A stretch of 64,000 nucleotides of DNA from Corbicula japonica (lineage: Eukaryota > Mollusca > Bivalvia > Venerida > Cyrenidae). The notes under the pieces were generated by a model, which searched no databases, was not told the origin of the DNA, and saw only the letters and a program-made list of their open reading frames with translations. Both the position numbers and the translations under genes were made by a program. Below, in pieces: positions 12,354-26,300 of this stretch (position 1 is its first letter; each line of letters begins with the position of its first letter). The stretch covers positions 682,001 to 746,000 of the forward strand of contig JAZAYU010000178.1 in the NCBI GenBank assembly GCA_038501625.1. The letters run 5' to 3'.

Positions 12354-12636
12354 AATATCATAATTGTGTGCGTATTATTAAAGTTATGTGAACTATGATA
12401 TATAATGTGTTATTTAATAAGAACATGAAAGAATAGCAGCATTACATACACTTTATTCACATATTTTTATCATTATGAATCTTTAGAATGTAGGCATACT
12501 TACTTAAGATATTGAAAATAAGGTGCGGCTCAACGAATACATTTACAGGAAATGTGATTTCATTATTGTCTTCATGGAAATCTTGGATATCAGTGTAACA
12601 GGATGAGTGCTTTGTGATAAGTAGCATTGTGTTTAA

Positions 12637-13337
12637 GGGCTCGCCACATACCTCCCAATCCTATTCATCGATAAAAAGAAAATTATCAAAATCTCAATAA
12701 CGGCAACATGCCGTTAAATGAAACTTTGCACAAATGTATTTTATTAATGTATCTTTATTTTGCAGATGGTAGGACACGTTAGAACAGTAAAGTAAAATAG
12801 CGAGATCTAAAAATTCCCTCAGCTTCTATTTACATAAACTCACAAAAACTAAACAACACAAAACATCATTTTAAATGCTCACATGAGTAATATGAAACTG
12901 ACAACAATTTATTGTGTCCTCGTGACTTACATATGTAAACTTTACGAGATATTAGTAAAAGTGTGTTTGACCTTCTATTTTCTGGTCGCTTCCTGGTCGC
13001 GTAAACGGCTGACAATCACTGATTTCTCTTTTAGTAGTTGAAAGTTTTAACAAAGTACACAACATTTTCTTGTCAGTAACATTGCACTTACGTGAGAATT
13101 TAAAATTATGTTTTGTATCGCTTAGTTTTTGTTAATTAATGTAAATATAATTTTAAGGAATTTTAATGTCTAGCTTGTTTTCTTTACTATTCTAACGTGT
13201 CTTACTGTATGCAAAATCAAGATACATTAGTAACATTCATTTGTGCAAAGTTTCATTGAACGGCATTTTGCCATTATTGAGATTGTGATAATTTTCTTTT
13301 TATCGATGAATAGGATTGGGAGGAGTGTGACGAGCCC
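12637..13337. mobile_element. 701-bp inverted-repeat element with TTAA target duplication
   Basis: Terminal inverted repeats of about 160 bp (12637-12797 and about 13180-13337) start GGGCTCGCCACA and end TGTGACGAGCCC. TTAA lies directly outside both ends (12633-12636 and 13338-13341), the target duplication of piggyBac-like elements. No transposase frame is present, so this is a non-autonomous (MITE-like) copy. The centre holds AT-rich non-coding DNA. Confidence 0.85.
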
Positions 13338-13577
13338 TTAATTGCTTCGGAAGATACTTGACAACACCATTAACTTAAATTTATGATTTATGACTGGGTT
13401 GGATTCTGATTATTGATTAGCCATGGAACATTGAAAATGAAAATAGTTTTAGAAATTTTATAGTTTTATCTTACAAGAATTAAGGAATCAGATTGTGATC
13501 TTATACCAAGGGAGCTACTGAAGGGCCAGACAAAGGTAACACTACTTAATGTTAACGCTAAAATATTAACAGAATCC

Positions 13578-15283
13578 ATGTTTAGTAGAGTTTCAAACAA
13601 AGGATTCATTGAGCACAATAGCCATCGGTACTTTCAGTTCGTTGTGAACGATGAGCCCGATGCGTACGATGAGTCAGGTGATTGCGATGATTACCATGAC
13701 AAAATTACCTATCAGTACGATAAGCCCCTTGAGAACAATACCTATCTGGAGATAAGTAACGTAAAATCGTTAGACCATCCATACTCAACAATTTCGAATA
13801 TTCAGCCGAAAACATTTCAAAGACTAAAGAATCTTCAAGAATTACATAATACATCTTGATACTTTGAGTACAATCTACCGAACCACACTTGACGGATTAA
13901 ATATTTTAAAAACGTTAAGCCTGAATGGCTGTACACGTCTTCATGCTGACTTTGTCGTGCAAGCCTTGAAACCACCTAAATTACCTTCGCTTGAAAACTT
14001 GTTCATTTCGGGTACAGGCGCCATCTCATGGACAGAATTAACGTCGAAAAGGTCTCTGCGTACAATTGAAATTAGTTTCAGAAGCATGAAAATCAATACA
14101 GAAATCAAAGCGTTGAAGTGTTAGAGCTAGCAGAAAACACTTTGGAATTTATCGCTCCGGATGCCCTGGCATGCTTTGAAAATGCCCTAACAAGCAATTT
14201 ATCGGGAAACCAATTATTCTTGATGATGGATCGTCATTCAGATCAGTTTGTAATATTGTTTCAATCTCTGATCAATTTGGAGAATATCAGACTATCCAGC
14301 AATGGGTTTACAGAGATCCCTTCTTCTCTGTTTGAATCAAATATAAACCTCAAGTATATTGACTTATCGTCAAATAAGCTGCAGACAATAAATCTTTATC
14401 TGAACCATCTAAATCATCTGGATGTCCTTGATTTGGAAAACAACCTAATAATTGTGCTGGACGGTGCTTCCATCAAGGTTATTGAAAATCTTCCGAAAGG
14501 ATCTACTGTGAATCTAATTTCAAACCCGTTTGGTTGTTCTAGATGCGCAGACCTCGATTTAGTTATCTGGCTTGCGACGTCAAAAGAGTTAAAACATGAA
14601 GACCTTACGTGTCATGGGTTTAAAAATGTTACAACCATCGTTCGGGATGCGCTTGTTTCCGTACAAATGATGTGTGACGAAGAGATGAAAAGGCGTTTGT
14701 CAGTAAGCATACCCATTGCATTCTTGGCTTTTCTGAGCACCATGATCTTAATGGTCTACTGTATAAAGAGACAAATACGCAGAAAACGACGCCAAAAAGA
14801 GGTTGAAGAAGTAAAATTGATGAAATGAAGGGTTTGCTGTATTTCTAACGTACAGCAGTGAAGATGACTCGTTTGTGCATCAATATGTGATAGACAATCT
14901 CAATGAAAATGTAAAACTTGTTATAGGAACGGACCGGAATCTAGTATGTGAAGGAGACAGATATTTTACTTGGCAAACCAATTCTAGATGAAATTTCCGA
15001 GCTTCTTGACCGGTCTGATGTTCTTGTGGCAGTAGTTTCGAACAAATATTGCCAAAGTGTATTCTATCGTAACGAATTTCAGCTAGCTATTTACAAAGAA
15101 ATGCATATTATTTTAATGCTGAAAGAAAATGTAGATCTAGGAAATATGTCACCAAGCATGAGAGATATTTTTGAAAAGAAAACAAGAGTGTTATGGGAGT
15201 GTGAGGAAGGGGAGTATAAACTGAAGACAACGTGGCTCAGTGTGTGCGAGTCTGTTGTCGAAATGATTGATATACAAAACTAA
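13578..15283 (+). pseudogene. Toll-like receptor, disrupted (LRR - TM - TIR)
   Basis: Read in successive frames the region gives leucine-rich repeats (about 13800-14480; LPSLENLFIS, LINLENIRLSSNGFTEIP, LKYIDLSSNKL), an LRR C-terminal cysteine cap (NPFGCSRCADLDLVIWL then LTCHGF, about 14525-14630), a transmembrane helix (about 14695-14770, ending in KRQIRRKRRQK) and a TIR domain (about 14835-15270; SSEDDSFVHQYV, LLDRSDVLVAVVS, FYRNEFQLAIY). This is the order of a Toll-like receptor that senses microbial ligands and signals through MyD88-type adaptors. The frame is broken near 13857, near 14110-14124, at the TGA at 14826-14828, and near 14945-14975 inside the TIR. No signal peptide or N-terminal LRR cap was found. 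A gene split by introns is less likely, since no GT/AG pairs fit the breaks. Confidence 0.85.
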
Positions 15284-16785
15284 GATTACAAACTTCAACT
15301 GACAGTCGCTTTTAAAACTGGAACTACATAGTGCAAAGTGTAAATTTATTGCACTTTCCTCGAATAATGTTTTTGTGGCGATGTTTTTAAACGCTCATAT
15401 GACTTTTTATTAGTGTTCTGTTTTCTGATTTGATTTTATTGCCTTAGCCGTCACGATTCATTTTGCTTGCTTGCGTGCGTGCGTAAGTGCATAAGTGAAT
15501 TAAGTTAGCAATATTTATTTCAGTTATCTTAATATTATATATTTCGCTTTTTGTTTTAGATAGACTTGTTTATAGATAATACGATATAATTACGATTTTA
15601 ATTTATTTAAGCATTAGATTAAAATTGACATTTTTGTGACTCAATGTGACAGATTGTAAGTACACAAAATGTCACATATTTCTAACCTGTTGACTTTTTG
15701 GGGGTTAATCGTATTTTGTAACTATTATCACCTTTTTAGACTCTCGTTTGGGCTAATAAAATTAATCGGATTTAAATTTTCAACGGTATCCCAAAGATCT
15801 ATAAATTATAAAAGCAGCCTTATTTCTAAATTTCATCAATAATTGTATACGTATTTGTTTCCGCCTATGATATTTGTAAACGTATTGACGGATTTGTCAA
15901 AATATAGTGTTTTTACTTATTTCAAAGTAATGACACAAACTTCCAAAACAAAATTCCGAACTTCTACAAATCAAAGAAGTAAAGGCTCTTTATTGTTTTC
16001 TGCATTTGACTGCCGAATTAAACAATATTCCGTCAATGATCGGAAATAATAGGGAAAACTATGGAGACTAAACATTTGACGTTAATTAAGCACTGATTGT
16101 GGATAAATTTGATGAAACTTCGAACAAATATGAACTAACATACTGCGGCGATGCCCGTCAAGTTTTTTATCAGTCCATTTTCTTCAGAGTTGTTGCCCTT
16201 TATTTAATAAATATTCAAATAAACTTTGATGATACCCGTCAAGTGTTTTGGATCAATAAATTTACTTAAGAGTTAGTGCCCTTTATTCAATCGCGTTATC
16301 GATAGTAGTAATATAACAACGTAGGCATGTCAACGTTTCTTAAATAGACAATATAATGCTTAGTTCGTTCATTTAGTAGTGTCATAAGAAATGTATAAAT
16401 CAAAAAAGGATAAGCGTTGGAACCCAACTTACTGGAGATTGAGGAATTGTGTTATTTTGCTGCTACAGCTGTTTGTTTTATAATTATGCAGACCATTAAT
16501 TTGTTTAACTTCATTTCCTTTTGTTTCTATCACATGTATTAAAAGATATTTTCCAAGTACTTGAAATGCTGCATGCCTACATTCCATGATAAAATATTTT
16601 ACCGAGGTTAAGTTATATGTTAATATGATGTTCGCTATTAAATCGCATTTACGCACGAACTGTTATTATTCGGGATATATATTATCGCTTTATCTGCATT
16701 TGAATGACAAATATTCGCTATTGCAAGTGGTGAATATTCTGCTTAGACGGAAGTGAAATTAGGAACGATTGTTTAAACCTAAAGG
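15284..16785. other. intergenic, nothing recognised
   Basis: AT-rich spacer between the receptor relic and gene A. A short GCTT/GCGT run lies near 15466-15485. An upstream signal-peptide exon for gene A would be expected somewhere 5' of 16786, but I could not identify one. Confidence 0.45.
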
Positions 16786-19700
16786 ATGGATTTAATGCAA
16801 TATTGCCCGTGGTCAACAGGATGTGTTGAAAATTTTCTATACACAGCGCCTTGTCCGCCACCCATCATGTCGTATTCGGATTTTCAAAAGTTTGTTTTAG
16901 ATCAGAATTACACTGAGAAGGAATTTTGCATAATTGCCAACAAATGCAATGTGTTTAGCCCGAGTACACCTGTCACGGATATCACTTCTACTGCTGGTAG
17001 GCTTAATATGTCAACTACAACTATACACGGTACAAGTGACAGTCCACATACCGCCGACACTACAGAAGTGAGTAGTAACGCGACGTTACACATAACAACT
17101 ACTACTGCGAGGTTACCAACATCCCATGTGACACCTCCAGTGACAACCCCACCCCCGGGAGACGTTCTTATAATTGGTGTTACCTGTGGTATTGCAGCAG
17201 CAATAATTCTAACCATCCTGACGTTCTTGTAAGTATAACCATGTTTAATGTGTAAGTACGCATATTTGGGGAATGCTTGACACAAATGTAGAAGGGCTGT
17301 GTTTGCTTTGTGATAAAAAGTTCTTATTCCACTCGAGTGATATCAAAACTCATAGTCTCGACAGTGGTTTGTTCAAATAATAATTATTTTATACATCTGG
17401 AATAGAGTTAATATACTTGACTGTTTCACTGCGCATGTTTGTACTTCATCATTTTTATGTTTATTTAATTATTATTTTTTATTTGTTTATTTTCTGATGA
17501 TGACGGAGAAAGAGTCTATTAATATACGTGTTGTAAACACTTGGTTCTCTCATCCATTCACAACTTTATGTTAACTATGTATGTTGTATTTTATGTGCTT
17601 TTGTTGAATTAATAGAGTTAAAACTAAACATATAGGCCGGTGGCCAGGAACATGTTTGCTCCCCCCTTAGGGAATTTTGTAGACATAATTTTTCTGAAAG
17701 CCTGTTATGTCCCGGATATTTTGCAGCTTGTTTGCATTCTGGCGAGTGGGGCATAAGGGTGTTACGGAGGTTTTAATATGTTACCCCTAAAATTTGTAGA
17801 AAAAATATATGGATTTGGACCTTTAATTCTGCTCTATTCCAGCTATGACTTCTTAAAACTTATATTTTTGTATAAGGACGATGTATTCTCTTTTGATTGA
17901 TGTAGTTTTCATTTCAAAATTTTTACTCTAACCTAACATATTAAGTATGTCACACACATAACCCTAAAAAGATGAAATTTAAGTCAGAAACTTACCTGTA
18001 GGATTTTTGTTTGTAAGCAAATTTAGGCAATAATTTATGTTTTTGAAAGCTGCGTGATCAAGCAATATGAAGCAGTGTGTTTTTCGTGAAAATCACACTG
18101 GCAAAAGTAAAAATTTTACCATAATCTAATATGTTACCCTATTGCTAATTCAGTCATAATATTCATGTTTTGAGATGAACAAGTAAAAAATATAGTGTTT
18201 AATTGAATAATTGTGCTTGATAACTGTAAGTGTTCTTGAAACTTGCATTACTTCAAATTTGTCACATACATAACATATGTTACTCATTAAAATAAGGCTT
18301 ATTTCCTTGTTTTTTTTTGTTTTTAATGGTGTTAGCTGATATCTATTTGAAGAAATTTATCATCTGTGCTCTGTGCAATGTCCTGATGTTTGTTAGCCCT
18401 ATGTAGATTTGTAATTACATTGACAGTCGTTTTTTTTAACTAATATTACTGATTGAATGAATTATTTTCTCTAAAACTGATATTGTTGTACAAAGAACTG
18501 AACACATTTACAAAACTGTATCACAACTATGCAATCATTTTGGATAAAACTATAAAATAATAATGGTAAGTAGTTTATAGTGTATACTATGTTATGTTAT
18601 GTGGTTAAAATGTTAAAGTGTTTAAGCTTGTCCATTTTTAACCCTCAAATCTCCGTAACATACAATTCTGAAGTTACAATATTGACAAAGTACAATTAAT
18701 TTATGAATTAAATGATTAGACTGAAATTCAAAAAAAAATAATTTTTAGAATTGTTTCCAAAAAAGTGAAAATACAAGAGATAAAAGTATTGCTTTGAAAA
18801 GTGTTACAAATAAAACTAATTAAAATTAATTATATGTTACCTAATTATTTAATTAATGTTTTTAGAAAAATGACTTAGAATAAAGAAAAAAATTCTAAAC
18901 CGTGTTAAAGTTTGTATCTAGATTACCGTAGTCATTCATAATGTGAATATGAACTTTCTATAAACTATGTTTACTTAAAACAAAGTTGAAAGCACCAGTT
19001 CAGGTCTTTTAGAGCAATAATAACTGATGTTACTGGTAAATAAAACATGTGAAATATGATAAATAAATTGTCCTAAATAAAACATTATTTTTTTCCATTG
19101 TTCAAAGAAAGCTTAAGAATTTGTTAAGAATTCCTTAAGATCTTTGTAGAATGTTATTTTTTAAAGACAAATAACTTTTAAAGAGAAACATCCTAATTTG
19201 AAAGACAATCTGTGTAATGCAGGTGTTGGTAAGCTAATAGACAAGTTAACGTTGACTTATGTATAATAATTTTCTTAGGTAAAAATTCTTTTACTCGAGT
19301 TAAAAAATTGCTATATAATGCTCATGCTGTTTTGAATGTTTTACAAATTCTACACTGAACCTTAGTATTTTAGATGAATAAAACTACTTTTAAAAACATT
19401 TCTAACATCAGATTATTAAATCGGTTAATTTTTGCAAAGTTTAAATTAAGTAGCTTTTAAATTTGTTATAGATCAACTTTAACATAATAAAATATTATAT
19501 AAAAATAGTTATCAAAATGTTAACTAATTGTTTGCAGTTTCTTGCTTTTCTTATTATTTTTGCTGATTATTAAAGTAAAAATTGGTAACATATTAAAAGA
19601 TGACAAAATACATAAATTGAACAATAAAATGATAAAATATTGTTAATTTTGTTTATTCTTTCTTTTCTACATTTTTAGAACATATTAATGTTATCTGTCT

Positions 19701-22700
19701 CAATCGAGAGTATCTTGACTTAGCTTATGATATCATGAATAAAACACATTTATTTACTCATAATATTCTTGACAACACACTAATAGCTTATCAAACGCAA
19801 ATAATTTAATAGCTTTTTATTACTAACTTGAATTTCATAATTTCTGAGTCACCTTTCTTTGAGAACAATTGATTAAATTTATCACCAGAATCACTATTTC
19901 GTAAGGATATAATTGTAATTTAATACAGAAATTCATCTAAAAATGTCTACAAACAAGTGCAGGCTGTTGTGTGTTGGTTCTTAAAATACATTATTGTCGC
20001 AATTTATCATGAAAGAAGGTATGTAATTTATATCGCTATTGTGCAGTAACTAAACTTGTTTAATACGTTCTTTTGGGTAACATATTTAAAAATGGTGATT
20101 TATGATGTTATTTATTTTTATTTTTTTTTTAATATTTTTTTTATTAATTTTTTAAGAAGTGTGTCTCAATGTGACTTTATTACATTTAAATACTGCATTC
20201 TTATAATTAAATATTAATAAATTAAACAAAAATAACAGAAATTACTTGCTAATGCAAGTAAGAAATGTTTCATACAACTTTTTAAACTAGGTTTTGAAGT
20301 GAAGTAACATATCTTAATGACTATTTATAGACCTATACCTTAGGTTGCAGATGTTTTATTGCATTAAAAAAATTTAAAAGAAAAACATCTTCCTGGTGTA
20401 GAAAAAATAGGTTTATTTCAGAACTTTTATAATTGTCAATTATTTCTTCATAGCATAAAATTTTCTCAAAGGTCACATATTCAAACAGGCGTTATGGTAA
20501 AACTCCCCACTTGCCAGAAAGCAAACACATTGCAAAAGGCGAAGAATGGCATAGGCTTTCAGAAAAAAAACATATCCTTCAAAATTCCCCCAGGGGGGGA
20601 GGGTGTCTATTTGCAGCTCAAGGTCTTTATGGCCTGTTTTCCCATTTTCTTTTCTTTCGGTAACATATTTCAATATAGCGTTACGGGATTGTGTCCCAAT
20701 ATATGTCACTGTATTACATTTGTCCTGAATTCTTATTATCTTACTATAATTTACTTATAAGCACAAATTACTTGCTACTGCACGTAAGAAATGTTTCATA
20801 CATCTTATTTTACTAGGTTTTTATGTTAAGTAACATAACTTAATCACTATTTTAGACCAATACCTTAGGTTACAGATGTTTTATTGCATTAGTCATGTAG
20901 ATAAGAGCTTCCTGGTGTAGAAAAAATAGGTTGATTTTAGAACTTTTATAATTGTCAAATATTTCACTCTTACACAAACTTTTTTCAAAGGTAACATATT
21001 CAAACAGGCGTTACGGAAAAACGCCCCACTCGCCAGAGTGCAAACAAATTGCAAAATGCGTAGAATGGTATAGGCTTTCAGAAAAACATACCCTTCAAAA
21101 TTCCCTCAGGGGGGGGGGGGGAGGGGGGTCTATTGGCAGCTCAAGGTCTAATAGTTTATTAAATGTGTCTGTGAATGGAGATTTAATTATTTGTAACGTA
21201 GTGCGTTCTTACAAAGGTCTTAGGGTGCAATAACACAAACACTTTTTAAGTTCCGAAATAACTTTATATATCTTAAGCTTTCTACAGTTTATTTAATGTT
21301 TAAACCGACTTTCTAAAACATAAACAGTTCTTTCTTATAAGTATAAATTTTCCTAATACATTTCTTAGTGTTATAAATTTCTCGTATTTAAAGTTTAGCA
21401 ATTAAGCCACGAGACTTACATACCGTCCTCCTAAAAGGCATTATGTGGCTCATTCCGGCCATATGGCCGTTCTCTCTCCAAATATACAGAACAATATCTC
21501 TGGCTTTTATGCAATACCCTAGACTGTTCACGCAGACTTATTACTGTTCGAGATGACAGATTGACATCAAGAACATCTATAAACTACATTAACAGTTATA
21601 TAACGTCTTGCTTAATCATAACAAGATCGAGTCCAATTTAATTAATAGATACAGGTGAAGACATGAAATGACCTGTGGCTAAATTACCTACAAGATTTTT
21701 TGATGTTATTCAGAAAAGGATATTAGTCTTAACAAGTCTTAACAAGGCCATAAATAAATATTTTAAAATGTAAATGTTTAACACCTAATATGTTTGTCAT
21801 AATTATCATAATTTTCCTATTACATTACATATTATTGTGTATAAGACAAAAAACCAAATTTCATCAAAGTCGTAGAAATGTAAACAAAATGTTTTTATTG
21901 ACTTAATATAAACATGTGTTGCAAATATATAAGATATTATCACAGCAAACCCTGTATTAAGCAGCCACACAAGGGAGTGACAAAAAGTGGCTGCTTAAGA
22001 CAGTTGGCTGATAAAGACAGGTAAAAATTAGAACAAAATTCCGTTTTGGCTGTTTAGGACAGGTGGTTGTTATTCGTAGGTGGCTGCTAAGGCAGGTCTA
22101 ACTGTATGTTTAATATCTACGCACATTTAAGCGTTCTATAACGATTTGTATCCACAACTTGACTAAACAGATGCTTTATGAAATGCTTAAATCTGTTTGT
22201 GTTGCCGAATGTAACATGAAACGTTGTTCAATAATGATTGCATCAATAAAGCCAATAAAACGGATTACTTTACTAGATTCTTTTTTTGAGCCAATGACAT
22301 TGAAGACTTTTTCAACTTTTTTGAACAGTAATTTTTATAATTTTACACACTTTTTTAAACAATTAAATTGATTGGATCATAAAATAAAAATGAAATGTGT
22401 TTGTTTTTCAGACTGGTGATGAAACATAGAAAACAGGTACTGGTATATACTGTATATGGATTTCAGACGCAAAGATGCTTCTTATTAAATTGTTATCTCT
22501 ACTAACCAGCATTAAAATTATCTCAATTTGTTATTTTATAGTTATTCAAGTTGTTAACTACAATAACAAATTGAGATCATTTTATAACTCAATTACACAA
22601 TTATCTTTGGGGTTGTGTTTGGTATTCTGTGGCTAGGCGCTGTCGATGTACGATTTCAATTCCTAGCATAGGCTTTCAATTTGCTTCAATTACTATTATC

Positions 22701-23346
22701 TTAAGATATGTATCCGACTTTATAGTTTTTATGTATTATGTAGTCTTCGCATCACGCATCACCATTTCACGAGAACAAAACGCTTGTCTGAATGACTATT
22801 CTCCAACAGTACCTATTTCTTTTTAAGGCATTTGGAGAATCGCATAACAGAACGACAACTCATGTACTAGTATGTGTGTCTATCAGTTGTGATAATTATT
22901 CAAGTACCACAAGTGGAGCTAAGATCTCTTCAGAAAGAAGCAATGAGACCGAAACAACTTTAGAAACATTTGCAAACAGCATTACAGTAGGAGATTCTGT
23001 TACCTCTCAGAACAAAACCGACAAGTACACTAATATTGTGACATTAGAAAAGAAAAATGATAGAGAACGAAGATCTTCGGCATTTGACAAAAAACAAGAA
23101 ACCAACACCAATTGTGTAACTGAAGAGAACGACACGGAACATGGATATGAGTATGTCGAAAGTGAATATGAAAATGTTTCCATGCACACTGACGATCAAA
23201 CAAAGCATGAAAATTATTTCATGAAACTTGATAATAATAACCCAACTGAACTTGACTACGATACTATTCTCTCCGATAACAATACAAACAACAAGGCCTG
23301 TAGTATTGACGACGAGCATAATAAAAGACATACATCTTACTTATAG
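16786..23346 (+). CDS. gene A: single-pass membrane protein with ITIM-like tail
   Basis: Three exons fit: 16786-17228, 22412-22436 and 22828-23346, with donors GTAAGT (17229) and GTACTG (22437) and acceptors TTTTTCAG and TTTTTAAG. The phases join in frame. The ectodomain has a short Cys-containing head (CPWS, APCPPPIMSYSDF, IANKC), then a Thr/Ser-rich mucin-like stalk with N-x-S/T sites. The membrane helix (DVLIIGVTCGIAAAI onward) is completed by the 25-nt exon 2, which adds LLVMKHRKQ, a basic stop-transfer. The tail carries acidic, tyrosine-rich sequence with SEYENV and LDYDTI, both fitting the ITIM pattern [SIVL]-x-Y-x-x-[ILV], and ends at TAG 23344. The family is not recognised. No signal peptide is seen and stops lie just upstream of the ATG, so a 5' exon may be missing. 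Paralogue: gene B. Confidence 0.65.
17640..21175. mobile_element. inverted-repeat-bounded insert in gene A intron 1
   Basis: 17655-17795 and about 20990-21120 are diverged reverse complements: CTGGCGAGTGGGGC near 17740 against GCCCCACTCGCCAG near 21025, and TTAGGGAATTTTG against CAAAATTCCCTCAG. The right side is itself tandemly duplicated, with copies about 20236-20630 and 20763-21150, a period near 530 bp, and a G-run in each copy. No transposase frame is seen. Non-autonomous DNA transposon or foldback element; exact ends and target duplication not found. Confidence 0.6.
21176..22411. other. rest of gene A intron 1, with a short degenerate repeat
   Basis: Near 21960-22105 the phrase GTGGCTGCTTAAGACAG recurs three to four times with drift. 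Otherwise AT-rich intron without a coding signal. Confidence 0.5.
22628..22672 (+). repeat. partial copy of tRNA-like SINE head
   Basis: GGCTAGGCGCTGTCG followed by a B-box-like remnant matches the 3' half of the tRNA-like sequence at 36652-36745. Lies in gene A intron 2. Confidence 0.45.
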
Positions 23347-26300
23347 TTGATACGGCACTCAATTCTTTACGTTAAGCGAGAATTTTGTTTGCTTACAAAT
23401 TCATTCAAATGTTCGCTAGTTGATAACCGACTGGGAAATAGACGAAATGTGGGTGCAAACTAAAAACTATATGGCATGCCTGTTGTATATTTTTATGTTC
23501 GTGTAATCTTATATTTGCCTTTGATATTACAATTATATATGTGTCATGAAAGAGCAAACAAGGCCTATATATGTTTGCTTATTTCAAATTTACCCAAAAC
23601 GTGGTGATTTCTATACATAAAAACGCCATGGTGCTGAGAATACGCACCAGTTAAAGATGGCGGATTACAAATCATTCGGTCTTTGATTGATTAGTTAACT
23701 TCAATGCATATTTCATAACTTTGACATTCTTCTTTTTCTAAAGATCTCGGTTGCTGAATCTCAATTTTTTTACTAATGTTAGGATTTCAGAAACGCTTCT
23801 GGATGTATAAGTACCACCATTCAACGGCAGATAAGTGTCTGTTATCGAAGAAATAAATACTGCTGTGAAAAATTACATGAATAGAATTAACATAAATCGG
23901 ACGCTAAACCTGAACATGAATGTATTGACTTCTATTAATGTTAAACAATGACGACAACTAATAGAGACATTGAGGTTTTATGTCGATATATACATATATT
24001 TTTATGGTAACCTCATACATATTTCGTTGTTCCCCAATACAATTATTAACAACAAAAGGCCAGTACTTCAAATTTTGTGTTAATCGCATCAAAAGTGGAT
24101 GCATAAATGGACAAACGAAATTTGTTAAGAGTAAGGAGTACATCCTTGTTTGGAGAAAGCATTAAGGGAGTGGAAGAAACTTGTCATTTTCTGGGGATGA
24201 AAGGAAGTTGTAGAGAATATTTTTGGTTTTGTTGCAGTCAAAATTGAGGTAGTATTGGTAGCGGCAGTGGCGGCTTCCGCAGAAGCAGTAACAATTTTTA
24301 ATATAATTGGTAATTTAAAACCGTTGTTATCTTTTTCTCTATATGATCATTCAACATTGTACCTATGGTTATTTGTTACTATATATGTTTGTTTTATCTA
24401 CAGATCATTAACCTGCTTGATTTTATCACAATCTCTTTTACTGAAATGTACTATCGCATATAACGGAGATATAGAATGTCGACTTTACATAATACATTTT
24501 TTTTTCTTATAAATGATATTGACATGCATCTGTTGGTTAAAATGTTGGGTATAAAATCACAATATAGGTAACGAGACCTCTCAACTTACGTAAATTAACA
24601 GCCTAAATACATATTAATGTTGAAGTTTATCTTGTGGTAAAGCTACTTTTTGGGTTACGGTCGTTGCGTAATTTTGGGATGACCTTACGTAGATTTATGT
24701 AATTTAGAATTTAAATGTATTTTAAAGTAAGGTCAATTTAAATTAATAAGGATTTTAAAACAAGACAGGAGGTTTTGAACTCGTTAAGCTTAAACGCGTT
24801 GTCAGGATGACACCACTGGCTGTAAAATATATACTGGTAAGCCCAGCCAGGAAACTAAACTCAGTAAAAGGAGGTGGTCTTTTTATGTGAAACTATAGGT
24901 TTTAATCTACATTAAGAAGAAACAACAGTCTGTTTTGATTAATTATTATTGTTTAAACTATGTAAATCAAAGAACTATGCTAACATCAAAAGCTATGTAA
25001 ATTATCGGAACATATGTCTACATCAATAAAATGAAAAGTTAACCAAACTTTGAGTGATTCTGGCTCAAAAATGTATGTTACTTAAATACAAATCTATGAA
25101 AGATAATAAGACCGATAGAAGTAAGCAAGTTTAGGGCTCAGGAAAGTACAGTTGACCAACGGATAGCTCACAGGTCTACCAGTCAGGGTCTAACAACCGT
25201 AAGTTCCCATATAATGATATAGCCAGGAGTTTAAAACCAAAAGGGATTAAAAACCCAGTCTATAACATAGCAACAAAGACAAAGTATTTGTTGAAAAGTG
25301 GTCTATTTAATTATAAATAATAGCTTAAATGCTAATTTTCCTAAAAGTCTATAGTTAAATTAATCTTCTTAATTGAATGCCAAAATTAAACTTCTTTTCT
25401 GCTTTAATATAAATAAAACAATAATTTAGACTTGATATCTACTGATTTGAACAAAGATTTATTTGTTAATATTAATTTAGAAAGTTCTGAAGTTTTCCTA
25501 AAGTACCTAGATTATTATTTATTAATTAGAAAGAAGTTTAGAATTTTGATCTTAACAATTTAAAAACAAATGCCAGAATAATGAATTCTTAAAGAGTTCT
25601 GCAATTTATAGAACTAAGCTACAAGTGGTATCTTCCACTGAGCATAGTAGTATCTTCCATTATTAACCAATCAAAATGCATAAAAATAGTATAGCCCATA
25701 AAATAGGTTGCTTAGGTTATACCAATATCTCTTAAATCATACTTATCTACTTTTAAGTACTACAAATAACATAAAAAGAACATGTAACATATAAAATGCA
25801 CAAATAAAGGATAAATCTACATAACAAAGTCTAAAAAGTAAGAATAATACAACAAATAAGGATTCTTTGGCCTTTATCTAAAAATAGCTCAAGTTTAGCA
25901 TTAATCTAAAAATAGCAAAGTCTCTAAGTACAGGAAAGGCTTATCAATAATGGAGGCTAACCTGTAAGGCTACCTGTCTTGACTTAAACTCCCTATATTA
26001 AAGCCAATACTTAAAGCATACTCTGAAATATTAATTAAATATACATTAAAGACATTAATAGTACTTAATTAAACTAAATTATGCCCTTAAACAGTTTTAA
26101 GGTAAAAGAAGGTTCATACCTCTAAAGACTATATTAAGTTTAATTTATTATGTTAAGCCTTATCTCTAAATGTAATAAGATAAGGTAATAAACACTGATT
26201 GAATATGATCAATAATCTGCTGTCATAATGAAATTAAAGTTGAATCATTGAATAAATGGTCACAATATATTACAAAATATTGCATAATCTGATGATGCTT

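Noticed and set aside
16908..17285. Minus-strand frame of 125 codons opposite gene A exon 1
   Set aside because: Shadow of the Thr-rich stalk; Val-rich because ACN codons reverse to NGT.
20473..21233. Gly-rich and other frames near the G-runs
   Set aside because: Both duplicates of the repeat give different nonsense frames; G-run artefact.
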